Positions 35,877 through 46,898 of a stretch of 64,000 nucleotides of DNA are shown piece after piece. The stretch is from Exophiala sp. HKRS030 (Eukaryota > Ascomycota > Eurotiomycetes > Chaetothyriales > Herpotrichiellaceae). The position numbers and the translations under genes are program-made. The notes under the pieces are model-generated. The model did not search any database, was not told the origin of the DNA, and was given only the letters and a program-made list of their open reading frames with translations. Each line of letters opens with the position of its first letter. Position 1 is the first letter of the stretch. The stretch spans positions 2,917,665-2,981,664 of the forward strand of contig JAHWDD010000003.1 of the NCBI GenBank assembly GCA_023897205.1, in the 5' to 3' direction.

Positions 35877-37786
35877 TCATCTTCCGTTATCAGGCCATCC
35901 CGCATCCCGGCGTGTCTTGAACTCGTCAAAACCAGGGTGGAGCCTTTTAAAAGTCACCCTACTCATGTGTTGCCGTCTGAGTTCGATGGGATCCTCTTTC
36001 GGGTACTTGAATCGCCGAGCGACATTCTTAAGCCTGTCAATGCCTACATACGAGCAAGTTGTAGCTCCATCCTCCACCCGCCCGAGTGCATATTTATGAC
36101 CGTTCTGCTTCAGGCGGATGTCTCTGGCCTTCTTGGATAAGGTCAACATTCCTTTGAGGTCCTCCACAAGTTGTGTGCCGTGGCATAGATAGAGAATCTG
36201 AGATGATAACGTGTATGGCTGGCGAGGGGGAAGCGTTTACGCCTGCTCGTCAATATAAGCAACAGGCCGAACAGTGTTAAAATCAGATAGATGCCATCGA
36301 AGACGTATGAAATGATCCTCAGAGATGCCACGCCGGCAGGGATACTGACACTTTCAAACAGCCTTCTCAGTATCCAGTTGGTGCTATCCTTCCACCCAAG
36401 AGCAGCGATGAAGGACAGGTTCTGTAAGACAGCAGGTCGTATAATTACTGTGAGCTGCGTCAGAAAAGCACAGACAGCCATGAGCCACACGTCGAACGAT
36501 TGCCCTGGTCGCATCAAGTTGTATATCGCTGAGGCAGTGAAATCCATTCGCAACGCACTTGATGATCCGCATAAATTTTTCTGAGAACATCCTGATAGCT
36601 TGTGGTATGGCTGCAGGATGGCAACATTGAGATGCCAATTTGCATAGAGGGCTGCATTGGCCAAGGCGACGATGGAGCTGCAGAATTTTACAGAGAAAGC
36701 GTCGCCTTTAATTTTCAGAGCATCATTTTCCAAGACTGCAGCGTAAGCCTGATGAGATATGATGACATATAGGATGACGAACGGAATGATCATGAGGATA
36801 TTCAGGCCGGTATAAGTCGAGCCTCGTAACCAGCATGGATGAGCCTCGTTTGAATCTCGCCGCCACTTCTTTTCTGGTATTTCTGGAATACTTTGATTGG
36901 CATCGAGTAAGGTTATTTGATATGATGCCCCTACGTGCTTCAGGCTCGACTGTAAATCCCCGAGAGTGTTATCGATGCCTTCCTGGGTCTCAAAGGAGCG
37001 AAGTGATTGGAATTTCTTGAGAAGATTGCTGTCGGAGACTAGAGTGCCCAGACCGGCTGGACTAGCAGGATTATTATACAATCCAGATTTTTGTGGATGC
37101 AGGATCGCGAAAGCTGCAATAGCGAACGCGACAGTTGACATCGACGCAAGGAAACCTGGGACGATGAAATATATGAGAAGCTGTGCGGTACCTTCAACAC
37201 CAGATTCGTCCCACTGGATCTTGATCATCGCCACTGTGACAACTGGGAGCACACCGTAAGTGGCAGGTATGCTATTGAGATCATAGCTATGCCTGTGTGC
37301 TTTTTCGGATATTTTAGTGCGTGATATGGTACGAATCAGGAAAAGGTGGTGCGGTATGCCTGACTCAGGCTGTCCTTGAGGGTCGGCCCTTGTGGACTTG
37401 CTAAGTCTCGGTAAGGCCGTAATCGACAAACTTCGATGTAGATGACTTCCCACATCAAGCCTGGGATTACTGCCAATATGATCGGGACGAACTGCCAAAA
37501 AAAGAATGCTGCGGTATTTGAAGCGTCAAGGGTGAAGATCGTACTCTTCGTATACCTGAACACGAGCAATACTGTGCACATAGCAGTGTGCGGTAAGGTC
37601 AAGGCGACAGCTCCAACGAAGAATGGTAACCTTAGATATTTAGGTTGCCAATTTGGTATTGGTGGAGGTTTCCGTTTGATGATCCCGGTAGATACTGGTA
37701 TCAATTAGTGAATGCAGCATTGACTCCTCGTGTCCGTCACCTTTAACGATCGGCTCGTGCGAGATCTCAATATGGTGTTGATGCAT
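35877..37786 (-). pseudogene. DUF3433-type multi-pass membrane protein, broken as read
   Basis: Start inferred at ATG 37784-37786, with a short exon and an intron ending CACTAATTGATACCAG. The conserved segment LMWEVIYIEVCRLRPYRDLASPQG, followed by many hydrophobic segments (LLIYFIVPGFLASMSTVAFAIA, ILMIIPFVILYVIISHQAY, LRIISYVFDGIYLILTLFGL) and a C-terminal VEDLKGMLTLSKKARDI stretch, matches fungal DUF3433 proteins. Three breaks are visible: an in-frame TGA at 37336-37338 (S-stop-FVPYHALKY), a one-base shift near 37250-37260 before GVLPVV, and a one-base loss in the GGGGG run at 36226-36230 before the C-terminal part. The last, and perhaps the second, fit the homopolymer-error pattern; the TGA does not. 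It could be a young pseudogene or a gene with sequencing errors. Only one copy of the usual two-domain repeat is present (about 610 residues). Confidence 0.7.
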
Positions 37787-39058
37787 AATGTATAGACACG
37801 AGAATCTCCTCAAGATTTGGGATCCAAAAAACAAGCAATGAATCCACCCAAGGCAGTGAGTTGGACGAGCGTGGAAGTCGGTGGGACACAAATCTCATTG
37901 GTAAAGCCTCTTGATTTCGTAATGCTGGTTCATGCTATGGCTGAATTCGATGCTCCTGGAGGCGAGTACAGCCATACGCTCCGGGCGGCATCATTAAATA
38001 ACCACGAGAAGGGGCAGAGTCCATGTTACAGTACTCCGCACTTTTGCAGATGGCGTCTTACTCTCGATCTGCACACGAATTCTCAGGACCAAGAATCGAC
38101 GGTGGTTTCACTTAAGAAGGGAGGAGATGTGCCCGACAGTTGTGGTGGATGAGGCTGGCTCAGGTAGAAAGTCTGTAAGGTTGTAAACTGCATATGGGCG
38201 CTATGCGCCAAGTGCAAAAGTGCCATCTTCAGAGCACTTGGACACGCCGAAGCGGGCGTTAGCCTTACTCCTTGTTCTCCTGGTACTTCTGCAATGCCTA
38301 TGTACAGCACCGTTTATGGAAACGCACGATTGATCGCCAGGACACGGGACGGCAATGGATCCCAAATTGGTCAAAGGGGTCAAATTGCTCATTGACCGCG
38401 GCATAGAGTCAACGATTGCTATGTCGAATGCCTACCTTGAATAAGTCGATTATTTTACTCTTCAACGTGCTCGGAGAAACAGCTGGCTAGCAATCCTGTC
38501 GCTTGCAGGAGCTCGATCTGAGTTATAGTTGCTGATATCGAAATCAGTGCTTGTCAAAAGTAGTAACCAGATTGTCTCATGGCCTGAAGACAGATAACTT
38601 CGCCTAGTTTCATGGCGGAAGGGTTTGTGTTAGGATCGTGGATAGTATAATATCGAATAGAGCCTTATATATTTAATCTCAACCAACAAAAAGGTGCCTG
38701 ATGCCGCTTCCTATCACGTGACTGAATTCCCACTCCCATCTGCGACCTCTTACCACGTGATATATATGAAACCACCAGGCGTCCCTCACTTTACTGCGCC
38801 CTCTCTCTGTCGTCCTTACCCGTTCTCCTCTGCCTTCTTCGACGAAAACATAATGAAGATGATAATCTAAAGGATTCTCTACACTAGACACCGCCTTTCA
38901 TAGTCTTCTCTTGCCTCCAAGATCACCCTACAGCCTTAACCACCACAAGGAACTCAAACCTACTCAATCTCATTGAGCCTCCAATTCCTGAGTACTGATC
39001 TTGGAAACGCGACTGTGGCTCGTGACTCTCTGTTTGCAGAAGGACCAGGCTCGAAGAG
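37787..39058. other. Divergent intergenic region of 1.3 kb
   Basis: Lies between the DUF3433 and YAR1-like starts. Short reading frames only. The YAR1-proximal part holds two E-boxes, listed separately, and a C/T-rich leader from about 38780 to 39050. Confidence 0.5.
38714..38760. promoter_or_regulatory. Two CACGTG E-boxes upstream of the YAR1-like gene
   Basis: TCACGTGA at 38714-38721 and CCACGTGA at 38753-38760 lie about 300-345 bp before the start codon. CACGTG is the known core of bHLH factors such as Cbf1. Use by this gene is inferred from position only. Confidence 0.45.
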
Positions 39059-39706
39059 ATGGCTGATGTAGATGTAACGTAGTTGGAAACTGCTTCCAGC
39101 CCAGGCTAACAGGACACAGGGCGCCTCTCCAAAGGAACAAATCCTCGAAGCCTGTCGGAGGGATAACGTCGAACTCTTCCACGAGGTTGTGAGCGCCTTG
39201 AATGGTCAGTCAAAGCAACAGATAGCAGACTTCTTCAACGCAGCAACAGACACAATGGGTAATCATCTGCTACATGTCTGTGCGAACTACGGTGCATGTA
39301 CGTTCGAGGCCACCCGCAACTCAGCCACTCGTACCCCATTGACTAATCTTCTGCCTGAACAGACGACGTGATGGACGAACTATTAAACATTGAATTCCTG
39401 GAATGTGATCCTTTGACGAGACGAGACAAGGAGACGCCGATACACGCGGCGGTCAAATATGCCAACGAGCGTGAAGTCGAGCTTGGAGCCGCCATGGCGG
39501 AGATGTTGATTGATGCAGGAGGTGATCCCAGAGTCAAAGACGGACATGGAAGAAAGCCTGCGGAACTATGCACACCGAGAACCGAGGCTTTACGAAGTGT
39601 CCTCGTGAAAAAAGAATACGTTCTTAACGAAGGCTTGAGGAACGCTGACGTCTCTCATGAAGACGAGGATAACGGCGGTGCCAATTCTGCTTCGGACTCT
39701 GAGTAA
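39059..39706 (+). CDS. YAR1: Ankyrin-repeat protein, Yar1-like
   Basis: In yeast, Yar1 is the chaperone for newly made ribosomal protein S3. Three exons: 39059-39073 (MADVD), 39120-39297 and 39363-39706, with introns 39074..39119 (GTAACG...CACAG) and 39298..39362 (GTACGT...AACAG). The spliced protein is about 178 residues. It begins MADVDGASPKEQILEACRRD and has ankyrin-type lines: DTMGNHLLHVCANYGAYDVM and DKETPIHAAVKYANEREVEL, then AEMLIDAGGDPRVKDGHGRK. An acidic C-terminal tail (DVSHEDEDNGG) also fits Yar1. Length and layout match the family; the exact function is inferred. Confidence 0.83.
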
Positions 39707-40697
39707 GCCAAAGGGCAGAGACCTCACTCCCGCCGACAATCGAACACACTGGCTTGTAATTATGAAAATTTGCCCACTGGTGCCAGGGCGAGTGCCTTTC
39801 GACAGCGAAATTCACACCGAGTTTCTCTGTCGCTTCCACTTCCGATGGATGCCTGCCTAGCATCAGCATTCCAACCACGATGCACTCTATATACGGAGCG
39901 GCTTTGAATCCGCCAGATGATCGAGCTATACAGATCATGAACCCTCCTACCACTCACTAGACCTAGATGACGGGGGCCTGGAGGTATTTTCTACCACGAC
40001 TGGTTGTCTGCTTTGACGATGCTCAGCTGGAGAAATGGGACATAGACATTGACTATGGTCGAGACCTACAGCCAAGCTGAGATGTCGTTTACGAATTGAT
40101 GAAGTATGCCTTGTTGATGTGAGAAACGTCAACCGGAACAGTCAATAAAATACAGAAATGAGCTGATGACCATATTTGTTCTTGTTGTTCTTGCCACTAG
40201 CAGTCATTCCATTCCCCTCGCCTCTCTCGAACTGTCTTTCTTGTCCCCTTATCCCCTTCCTGAATACGCTTTACAAGCCCATTTCCGTCGCATGTACTCA
40301 CTCTCTGAGCTTGATACTTGATCGACAATTGCAATCCTCCCACCTTTGGAGGATAGGACAGGAGACGAACGCGTTTCTCCTTCAGTTTAGGTTTTGAAGC
40401 TGGAAAGAGACAAGGGTGCACAGACAGCGCCCAAATCACACTGTCTTTGCTTTGGCTGTCCTCCGGCAGGATATATAATTTCAGCAATACCACAAAATCC
40501 CCGACGGAGGTAGCGCCGAAACAAGAGATCAAGACAAGCCATAGGTTCATGGAGAACATCAGAGCTGTCAGCATTTGGCTTGAATTTGTACTAGTCACTC
40601 ATGCGCTATCAAACCAAAGCCGCTACTAGAGGCTACAAGACAGGAAGAATGCCAGTCGCTCAAATCTACTCTTCAGCCAAAAAAAAATATCCCTCAC
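39707..40697. other. Intergenic region between convergent genes, no supported gene
   Basis: About 1 kb of 3' flanks. No conserved frame, repeat or tRNA-like element was seen. Confidence 0.5.
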
Positions 40698-43275
40698 TCA
40701 CGCCCGTCGAGGAGCAGGATATCCCGCTTGCCCAGGCCCCTGATTCGGCGGCCCGCCGAACCGTATACCCATATCCGGAGACCACACGCCTCCACCACCT
40801 ATCGTGCCACCCGCGACGCCGATCGGGACAGGTTGATTCGAAGGCATGACGCCCGCGGGCACGCCGGCGGCTTGATTCCTCGTCGGGACGGGAGCGGGCA
40901 TGGCCACGTCCTGGCTCTGCTGTGGCGGGTGCTGGCGACCGGCGCCGTTGGGAGCTGGGTGCTGTTGATGGTCTCGTTGCTGACTTCTCAACTCACGCCG
41001 TGTTTCTTGAAGGTTCAACCGTCCCATGTCTTGGCCGGCGAGTTCAGTTTCGAGCTGATTGGCTTCGACGCGACGTTCTGACACTTGAGACTTACAGCTC
41101 TCGCGGAACCGTGTGACGTGACCCGCCAAGTCGTTGTAGAATTTCCGCCCTGTCTCTAGATTGTTAACTGATTCTTTGTATTTCGAATAACCCATTTCCA
41201 AAGCCTGTAGAGCGTTTTGTCGATCTTTGGTGCTGGTATCACCGCGGCGAGCGTCGAGGAATTGTTTGTTCGCTTCGCGGAGACGTGCGACGACCTGGTC
41301 TTGCTCTTCTTGTTCTATCTCGAGAGCTTCTCTGTCGGATTCGTACGCTTGTAGACGTTTTTCGAATAATGCCTCAAATTGTCCTGGCTCGATCTTTTGC
41401 ATTGGATATTCTCGTTCCAGTCGCGCCGCTTCTGCGAGAAGAGCTGGTCCTATGTCGTCCAGTTTGGCCTTTTCCCGCAGTGCTGCTATCCTGTTGTTTC
41501 GTTTGGTTTCCAATCGCGAGGCTTCACTATAGCACGTGCGCAGCTTTCTCGCGGCCTGTTCGATAGCTGGTGTCATTGCGACTTGGTCCGAGGAGGGCAC
41601 GAATCGTTCCAGGTCTCTGTTAGTACCAGTCAGGATTTTTAGAATATGCTCATTTTCACGTATCTTGGTCTGAACAAGACTGTCACTCGACCCGGCTGAA
41701 TTGAGATACCCCTGTAGATCTTTCGATTGTTGATAGAGTTTTGCCAGTGCGGTCGTGGACGGGGGACGGTTCCATCGATCTGTGCCGAACTTTGCTCTCG
41801 CACGCTCATCTTCTGCTCTTTCAGCGTCCAATAATGAGAGCCCCTCCTGAAATATCGCCAGGTCGTTTGTTCGTACTTTGGTCGTGTCTTCCAGTGATCT
41901 CTTTAGTCGATACAAAGCATCTTGTTGTCTCAACTCGTCTGCCTTTGACACTAGACTTGGTGGTAAACCCAATGGTTTTTCAAGCGCTTGTAAGGAGCCA
42001 GGAAGGTCAAGGGACTGTAGTATTTCGCGTAGTTTTGCTGTCATTGTCTCGAGATCTACTATGATTGATTGGCTTACAAGACGATCTCGCTTGTCAGCGT
42101 AAATGGAAGCGGCTTGATGGACGGCATAGGGAACGAGCTTCTCGAACAGGGGTGAACCGAACGGCTGTCCCTGCCCGAGGAGCGAGATACCATCAGCGAC
42201 ATCTGCCGGTACTCGAGGTTTTACCATGATTGTCCGTTCCAGAACCTTCAATTGGGATTTTGGAGGGACCGGCTGCAGGTATATCATATCGTTATCCTTC
42301 TCGGCTCTTTTGAGTTCCTCGTTGATTCTTGCCTTTAGTCCATTGAGATCTCCGAGAACAGTTGGGCTGATCCATCGAGCTTCGCGTAAACCCTCTTCGA
42401 CGCAAGCTTTCGCATCCATCAAGCGAGCCACCTCTTCACCATATTGTTTATTAGTGAGACAATATCTCGACTGTCGGAATTGAGCTGCGGCGGCAAAGTG
42501 GTGGTGTTTAGCTTGGAAGTGATGGATCCATTCTGTGCTTACAGCTCGTGATTGACGTGCGGCGTCTGCTGCATAAATATAAAAGTCGGATACACTTGCA
42601 GCTAGTCGCGCGACTGTTCCGTCAGACATGTTCTTCTTGATGATCATCTGCCAAAAGCATTCCTGGGCTTGGGCAAGACACAATTGTTCAAGAGATTCAA
42701 GAGTCACATCGTCCATATCTTCTGGTGGAGCCGATCGCATATCTGGTATGACTTCCTTTCTCATGAACGAAAAAACACCCGCAGCTGCGGCGCCATATTC
42801 TGCAGCCTGCTTGAGACCATCCACGGTTGTTCGATTTGTCCCAAAAGCCAGCTGCGAATATAACGCCCCTAGATTGAACAAAATATTCGCCAACTCGAAC
42901 CGAATGTTGTTCTGTAGGATTGGTTTTTCTTTGTCATATCCAATAGCTGGGTACCAAGGGAAGTCAACACCAATGTCAATTGGGAATTTCCCACCAAGAT
43001 ATCGCAGTTGCGCCGCATACGATGCCAACTTGCTCAATCCGCTAATATGTGTTTCCTGGACACTGATAGCCTCGTTACGCATTCGATCGATGTGTCGGAG
43101 ATCATCCGCGAACATTTCGGGAGATTGGTCATATTTGGTTGAAATGTATTGCTTGACGGCGGAAGAGAAATCGACTGGGTGGGTGCGTCGGTATGGGATT
43201 TCAATCAAGTTGCTGTTCCACGTTAGCCATGAAACCTACTTGAAGTAGTAGTTGAATATCGACTTACGAAGCCAT
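40698..43275 (-). CDS. palA: pH-response regulator PalA/Rim20 (BRO1-domain protein)
   Basis: Scaffold of the ambient-pH pathway that binds ESCRT-III (Snf7/Vps32) and the PacC/Rim101 YPxL motifs at endosomes or the plasma membrane. Exon 1 is 43275-43268, intron 43267..43213 (GTAAGT...AACAG), exon 2 43212-40698. The protein of about 840 residues begins MASNLIEIPYRRTHPVDF. The BRO1 domain includes GGKFPIDIGVDFPWYPAIG and QNNIRFELANILFNLGALYSQ. A coiled V-shaped domain follows (about residues 360-720, for example LREILQSLDLPGSLQALEKP). The tail is proline/glutamine/glycine-rich (APNGAGRQHPPQQSQD), as usual. No frame break is seen. Of the BRO1 family members in fungi, the start and length favour PalA over Bro1/Vps31. 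Confidence 0.92.
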
Positions 43276-44193
43276 TTTCTAGCACCCTGGGCCTTTTTCA
43301 GGGTCTGTAATAGTCTGGTGATAGGAGGCAATTACAGGAAACTGTTTGTGTAGGCAACAGACAGAATCTTAACAGGCATGGTGGGCATGTCACCTGGAAA
43401 TGTTGTTGACGATCTCGCGCAGCCTCGTGTGACGTCAAAGCCTAAGGTCGGATGAACGCCATGCCACGTGATCTACAGCCTTGTCTTTCGAGTCGGTGGT
43501 TCATTTTTCTAATTGTCAGGACTATCAGAAATCCATAACTCCCTTGTTATGACACTTCTGCATGTCGAATGCCTGACACACGCAAGCCGCTTCAATAGGA
43601 ACAGCTTCAAGGTCCCGAGCACGACACTGATAGGAGCACTCATACACAATAGAAGGGCTCCGAGAGCCATGACATACCACCACCACCCTGCCCGACAACC
43701 AGTCGCCAAAATCGCAAGGAGAAATGAGGAGGCTCCACCCAGAAACTCATGTCTCTATCGTTCTTTACACTCTCTAAGGACGGAATAAAACACAATTCTA
43801 ACATGCAACGGTGAGATGACCTGGAGAATCAAGCCGCCCGGCCCGGTATGCCACAGATTGTCTCCCGGTTCCAGACTTTCAAAGCAGCGGACTTCTCCAT
43901 GATCTTCAAGAGTAGGTTCCCCACCGTCGACTTAAAACGGGCAAAAGATACATCAATCATGGCTCTTGATAGTTAAGCCCTTCTTTCTCTTCGTCCTTTC
44001 ATTCTTATCAAGGCAGACATTGGATATATCTAGTCTTCCAGGCCGCACATTGAACAACATTTCTCATACAAAACTTGCCACCAGGATACAGACCAGCTCC
44101 CTTGATTCTCGATACTTCACTCTTTGGGAGATAGACTCATCGAGTCCTGTTGAACACTTCATACAACAAACCAACCAAATCCATCAAAGCACA
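43276..44193. other. Divergent intergenic region of PalA and aldolase genes
   Basis: About 920 bp without a supported gene. A CCACGTGATC E-box occurs at about 43464-43473. The last 250 bases form a pyrimidine-rich leader of the aldolase gene. Confidence 0.45.
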
Positions 44194-45108
44194 ATGGCAC
44201 CCTCGGCGATCTCAGACCTTCTGCCCTCAGGCACACTGAGCAGCAAATCCATTCTCCCGACCAAAGACCAAACACACCAGCACGGGATGGAAGACAAGAC
44301 TCCCCTCGCGGCCATCTCGCACGGCGACGTAATGCTCCCCGGCGTGCCGAAATTCAGCTCACCCGAAGCGCAACGCCAATGGCAACTGGAACACATGGCG
44401 GCAGCGTTCCGACACTGGGCGCGCGAGGGCTACGTCGAGGGCATCAGCGGGCACATCTCGGTGCGCGACCCAGTGGAGCACGACGTGTTCTGGACGAACC
44501 CACTGGGAGTACACTTCGGGCTGCTCAAGGCCAGCGACATGATCGCCGTCAACTTCGAGGGCAAAGTCGTTGGGGGCAACCGCACACGGTGCCCGAACGC
44601 GGCAGGCTTCCTGATCCACAGCGCGGTGCACAAGGCGCGGCCGGACGTGCACGCCGTGTGCCACGCACACACGGTCTACGGCAAAGCGTGGTCGTGCTTC
44701 GGCAAGCCGATCGAGATGCTGACGCAGGACGCATGCAAATTCTACAACGCCCACTCGGTGTACAACTCGTACGGCGGCACGGTGCTCGCGGCCGCCGAAG
44801 GCGAACTCATCGCCCAAGCGCTCGGCCCGACCAACAAAGCCTGCATCCTGCGCAACCACGGCTTGTTGACCGTCGGCACCACCGTCGACGAGACGGCGTT
44901 CCTGTTCACCGCGCTCGAACACGCCTGTCAGACGCAGTTGCTCGCCGAGGCCGCGAGCCAGGGTGGCAATCTGCCCAAGATCCTCATCGATGATGAAGAG
45001 GCCGATTATGTCTTTCGCATGGAGAGCGATCCCGATACGTGTTATGCTGAGTTCCAGGCGTATTATGATTGGGAGGACTATCACTGTAAAGGGGATTTCA
45101 AGAATTGA
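44194..45108 (+). CDS. Class II aldolase/adducin-domain protein
   Basis: A single exon, 304 residues from ATG 44194 (CACAATGGCACC). The first 55 residues are a variable lead. The aldolase/adducin domain starts near QWQLEHMAAAFRHWAREGYV and has GISGHISVRDP, then FLIHSAVHKARPDVHAVCHAHTVYGKAWS (zinc-binding histidines HxH) and CILRNHGLLTVGTTVDETAF (third metal histidine). The family covers fuculose-phosphate aldolases and many fungal proteins of unknown substrate, so the activity cannot be specified. Third codon positions are strongly G/C-rich here, which makes long spurious frames on the opposite strand and in the +1 frame. Confidence 0.9.
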   Translation: MAPSAISDLLPSGTLSSKSILPTKDQTHQHGMEDKTPLAAISHGDVMLPGVPKFSSPEAQRQWQLEHMAAAFRHWAREGYVEGISGHISVRDPVEHDVFWTNPLGVHFGLLKASDMIAVNFEGKVVGGNRTRCPNAAGFLIHSAVHKARPDVHAVCHAHTVYGKAWSCFGKPIEMLTQDACKFYNAHSVYNSYGGTVLAAAEGELIAQALGPTNKACILRNHGLLTVGTTVDETAFLFTALEHACQTQLLAEAASQGGNLPKILIDDEEADYVFRMESDPDTCYAEFQAYYDWEDYHCKGDFKN

Positions 45109-46577
45109 GAGGGATTGGATGTTACGATATTTCGGTTGTGGTGAGAAGTGTGTTAAGGCTGAATGAGGCGAGATGTGGGATTTTGTAGAAATTGTTGTTC
45201 TTCTTCTTCCTTGCATCGGCCCTTCGTCTTTGAGACTTGCAGATTTTAGACCTAGCTGGCTATAACTGCCGATTAGTTAGAGGAATTGTCGCCATACCAA
45301 GTTTCTTTCGTCTTCATTCCAGCCTGAAGATTCCTTGTCATGTTTGTCTTTGACGGTGACGTGCTGGTGCGGCTTATGCGTTGTGACTATGGGAGGGTTG
45401 AGGGGTGTTGTATGTCCTCATTGAGGTAAGGAAGGGGAAGGAGAGGGATGGACGATTCGCAACCAAGAGGGACATCTTGGATAACGGATACATTTGTTGC
45501 AATAACAATCTGGATTGAATACGGACAGATCTCAAGGCAAGGTGCCACATAATGAGAAGTATTCTACTTGATCTGTATCTCCTTCCGACGACCAGCGCCC
45601 ACATGCTCTGATTGCATCTCTATCGACATTCTTCAGCACTCCTGACATCAAGGCCTGTTCCGGATAGTCTGCATGTCTAGTGAGTACGATCAATGGAGGT
45701 CCGCCTCAGGCATCTTCTCGACATAGGGACATGGCGCCATGATGTCTGCTCGCTTGCTCGCTCGCTACATACGAACACCGGATACCTCGATACGAAACTT
45801 TAGAGTACGTGGCATGCGATCCCGGAAGGTTTGTCTTCTCGATTCTCTTGGCGAGCAACGTCTTGTATGTAAAGTGGTTGACACGTCTCGTTGTCCACCG
45901 ATGGCGTTACACTTGCAACTGCCGGAAACTCTCAACGTTGACTTCAAACACGAAATGTATCAGTTTCTGCGGCTCTAGCGGAGAACCTATCAACTCCGGA
46001 TAGGCTTGGCAGAGTGACTCTATCTCGCTCCGTAACCAGAACGGCCGCATGATCCACAGATGGTTATCAAGCAATGATTCAAAGTATGTTCTACTCCGTC
46101 TCTCTATGTTCTATGCCCCCTGTGCTTCCAACGCCAAGAGAGAGGACAACCGGACCGGCGGGTAGAGGCTAGGGCGGGCTGTTTCAGGAGTGGATCCTCG
46201 GCTAGTCTTGTATGCTGAACAATCTCCCAGAATTATCATGAGTTTCCCTTCAGATTCGAGAGCGATGGCATGCATGAGGTACTCCGTAGAGACAAGATCC
46301 AGAATTGGTGGATATGATCCTTTGGCTTGGACAAGTGCATTGCGGATCAGCGAGCCGGTGTTTTGGAGGAATGAACGTGACGATACCGGAAGAGAAGCCC
46401 ATGACCACCCAGGTAGCTTGATGTCCATGGTAGAAAATGATAGCCAGTGTCCATATTAGTGCTTTGGGCCGAGTCGACGAATCGGCCCTGAGAGCCAGCG
46501 TCTTGCCAGGAAAACAGCAGCTTCGCCATTAGCGGTATATTTTAACGTATAAGTCATGAATCATGGAAACATTCATC
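45109..46577. other. Intergenic region with a weak HET-like fragment
   Basis: No intact gene is supported. The frame 46111-46428 (minus) contains LPGWSWASLPV, which resembles the PxWSWAS motif common in the C-terminal part of HET-domain proteins; see the separate finding. Confidence 0.35.
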
Positions 46578-46898
46578 TCATTCATCATCGACCTCTTCAT
46601 CTCCAGCCCTTCGGTCCTGCCGCTGGGCCGGCTCAGGTTGCCAGCCGTTCAAAGTCCAAGTGATAGTCCAAGTGACCAGGACCCATCTTGACAAGAAACT
46701 GGCCAAAGCGGCACGCCACATGAAGACACGTTCCCACAGGGGACGCTTCATGAGGCCAGCGGCAAACAAGGTTGCGGTGATGAGCAATGGGGTTGATGCT
46801 TGCATTGTGGTGACGAGGAATTTCTGCCAATTGGGGTGGGCACGACTGAAGGAGGTCTGATACACATCTTCGCCGTCTTGGGTTTGACGTGGCGGCAT
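46578..46898 (-). CDS. Small membrane protein, 106 aa, function unknown
   Basis: One exon, MPPRQTQDGEDVYQTSFSRA onward. It has two hydrophobic segments (PLLITATLFAAGLMK and ASFLSRWVLVTWTITWTL), a conserved-looking basic loop between them (KRPLWERVFMWR) and an acidic tail (RRAGDEEVDDE). The pattern of a short polar head, two helices and an acidic end suggests an organelle or ER membrane protein. I do not recognise the family. The start context is AACAATGCCGCC. The gene stands alone between two intergenic regions. Confidence 0.65.
   Translation of the reverse strand: MPPRQTQDGEDVYQTSFSRAHPNWQKFLVTTMQASTPLLITATLFAAGLMKRPLWERVFMWRAALASFLSRWVLVTWTITWTLNGWQPEPAQRQDRRAGDEEVDDE

Noticed and set aside
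42628..43248. 206-residue plus-strand frame opposite PalA
   Set aside because: Antisense to the conserved BRO1 domain; no independent support.
44359..45216. 285-residue minus-strand frame and a 204-residue +1 frame (44379-44993) over the aldolase gene
   Set aside because: Both arise from the G/C-rich third positions of the aldolase gene; their compositions (Arg-rich, repetitive) are typical of shadows.
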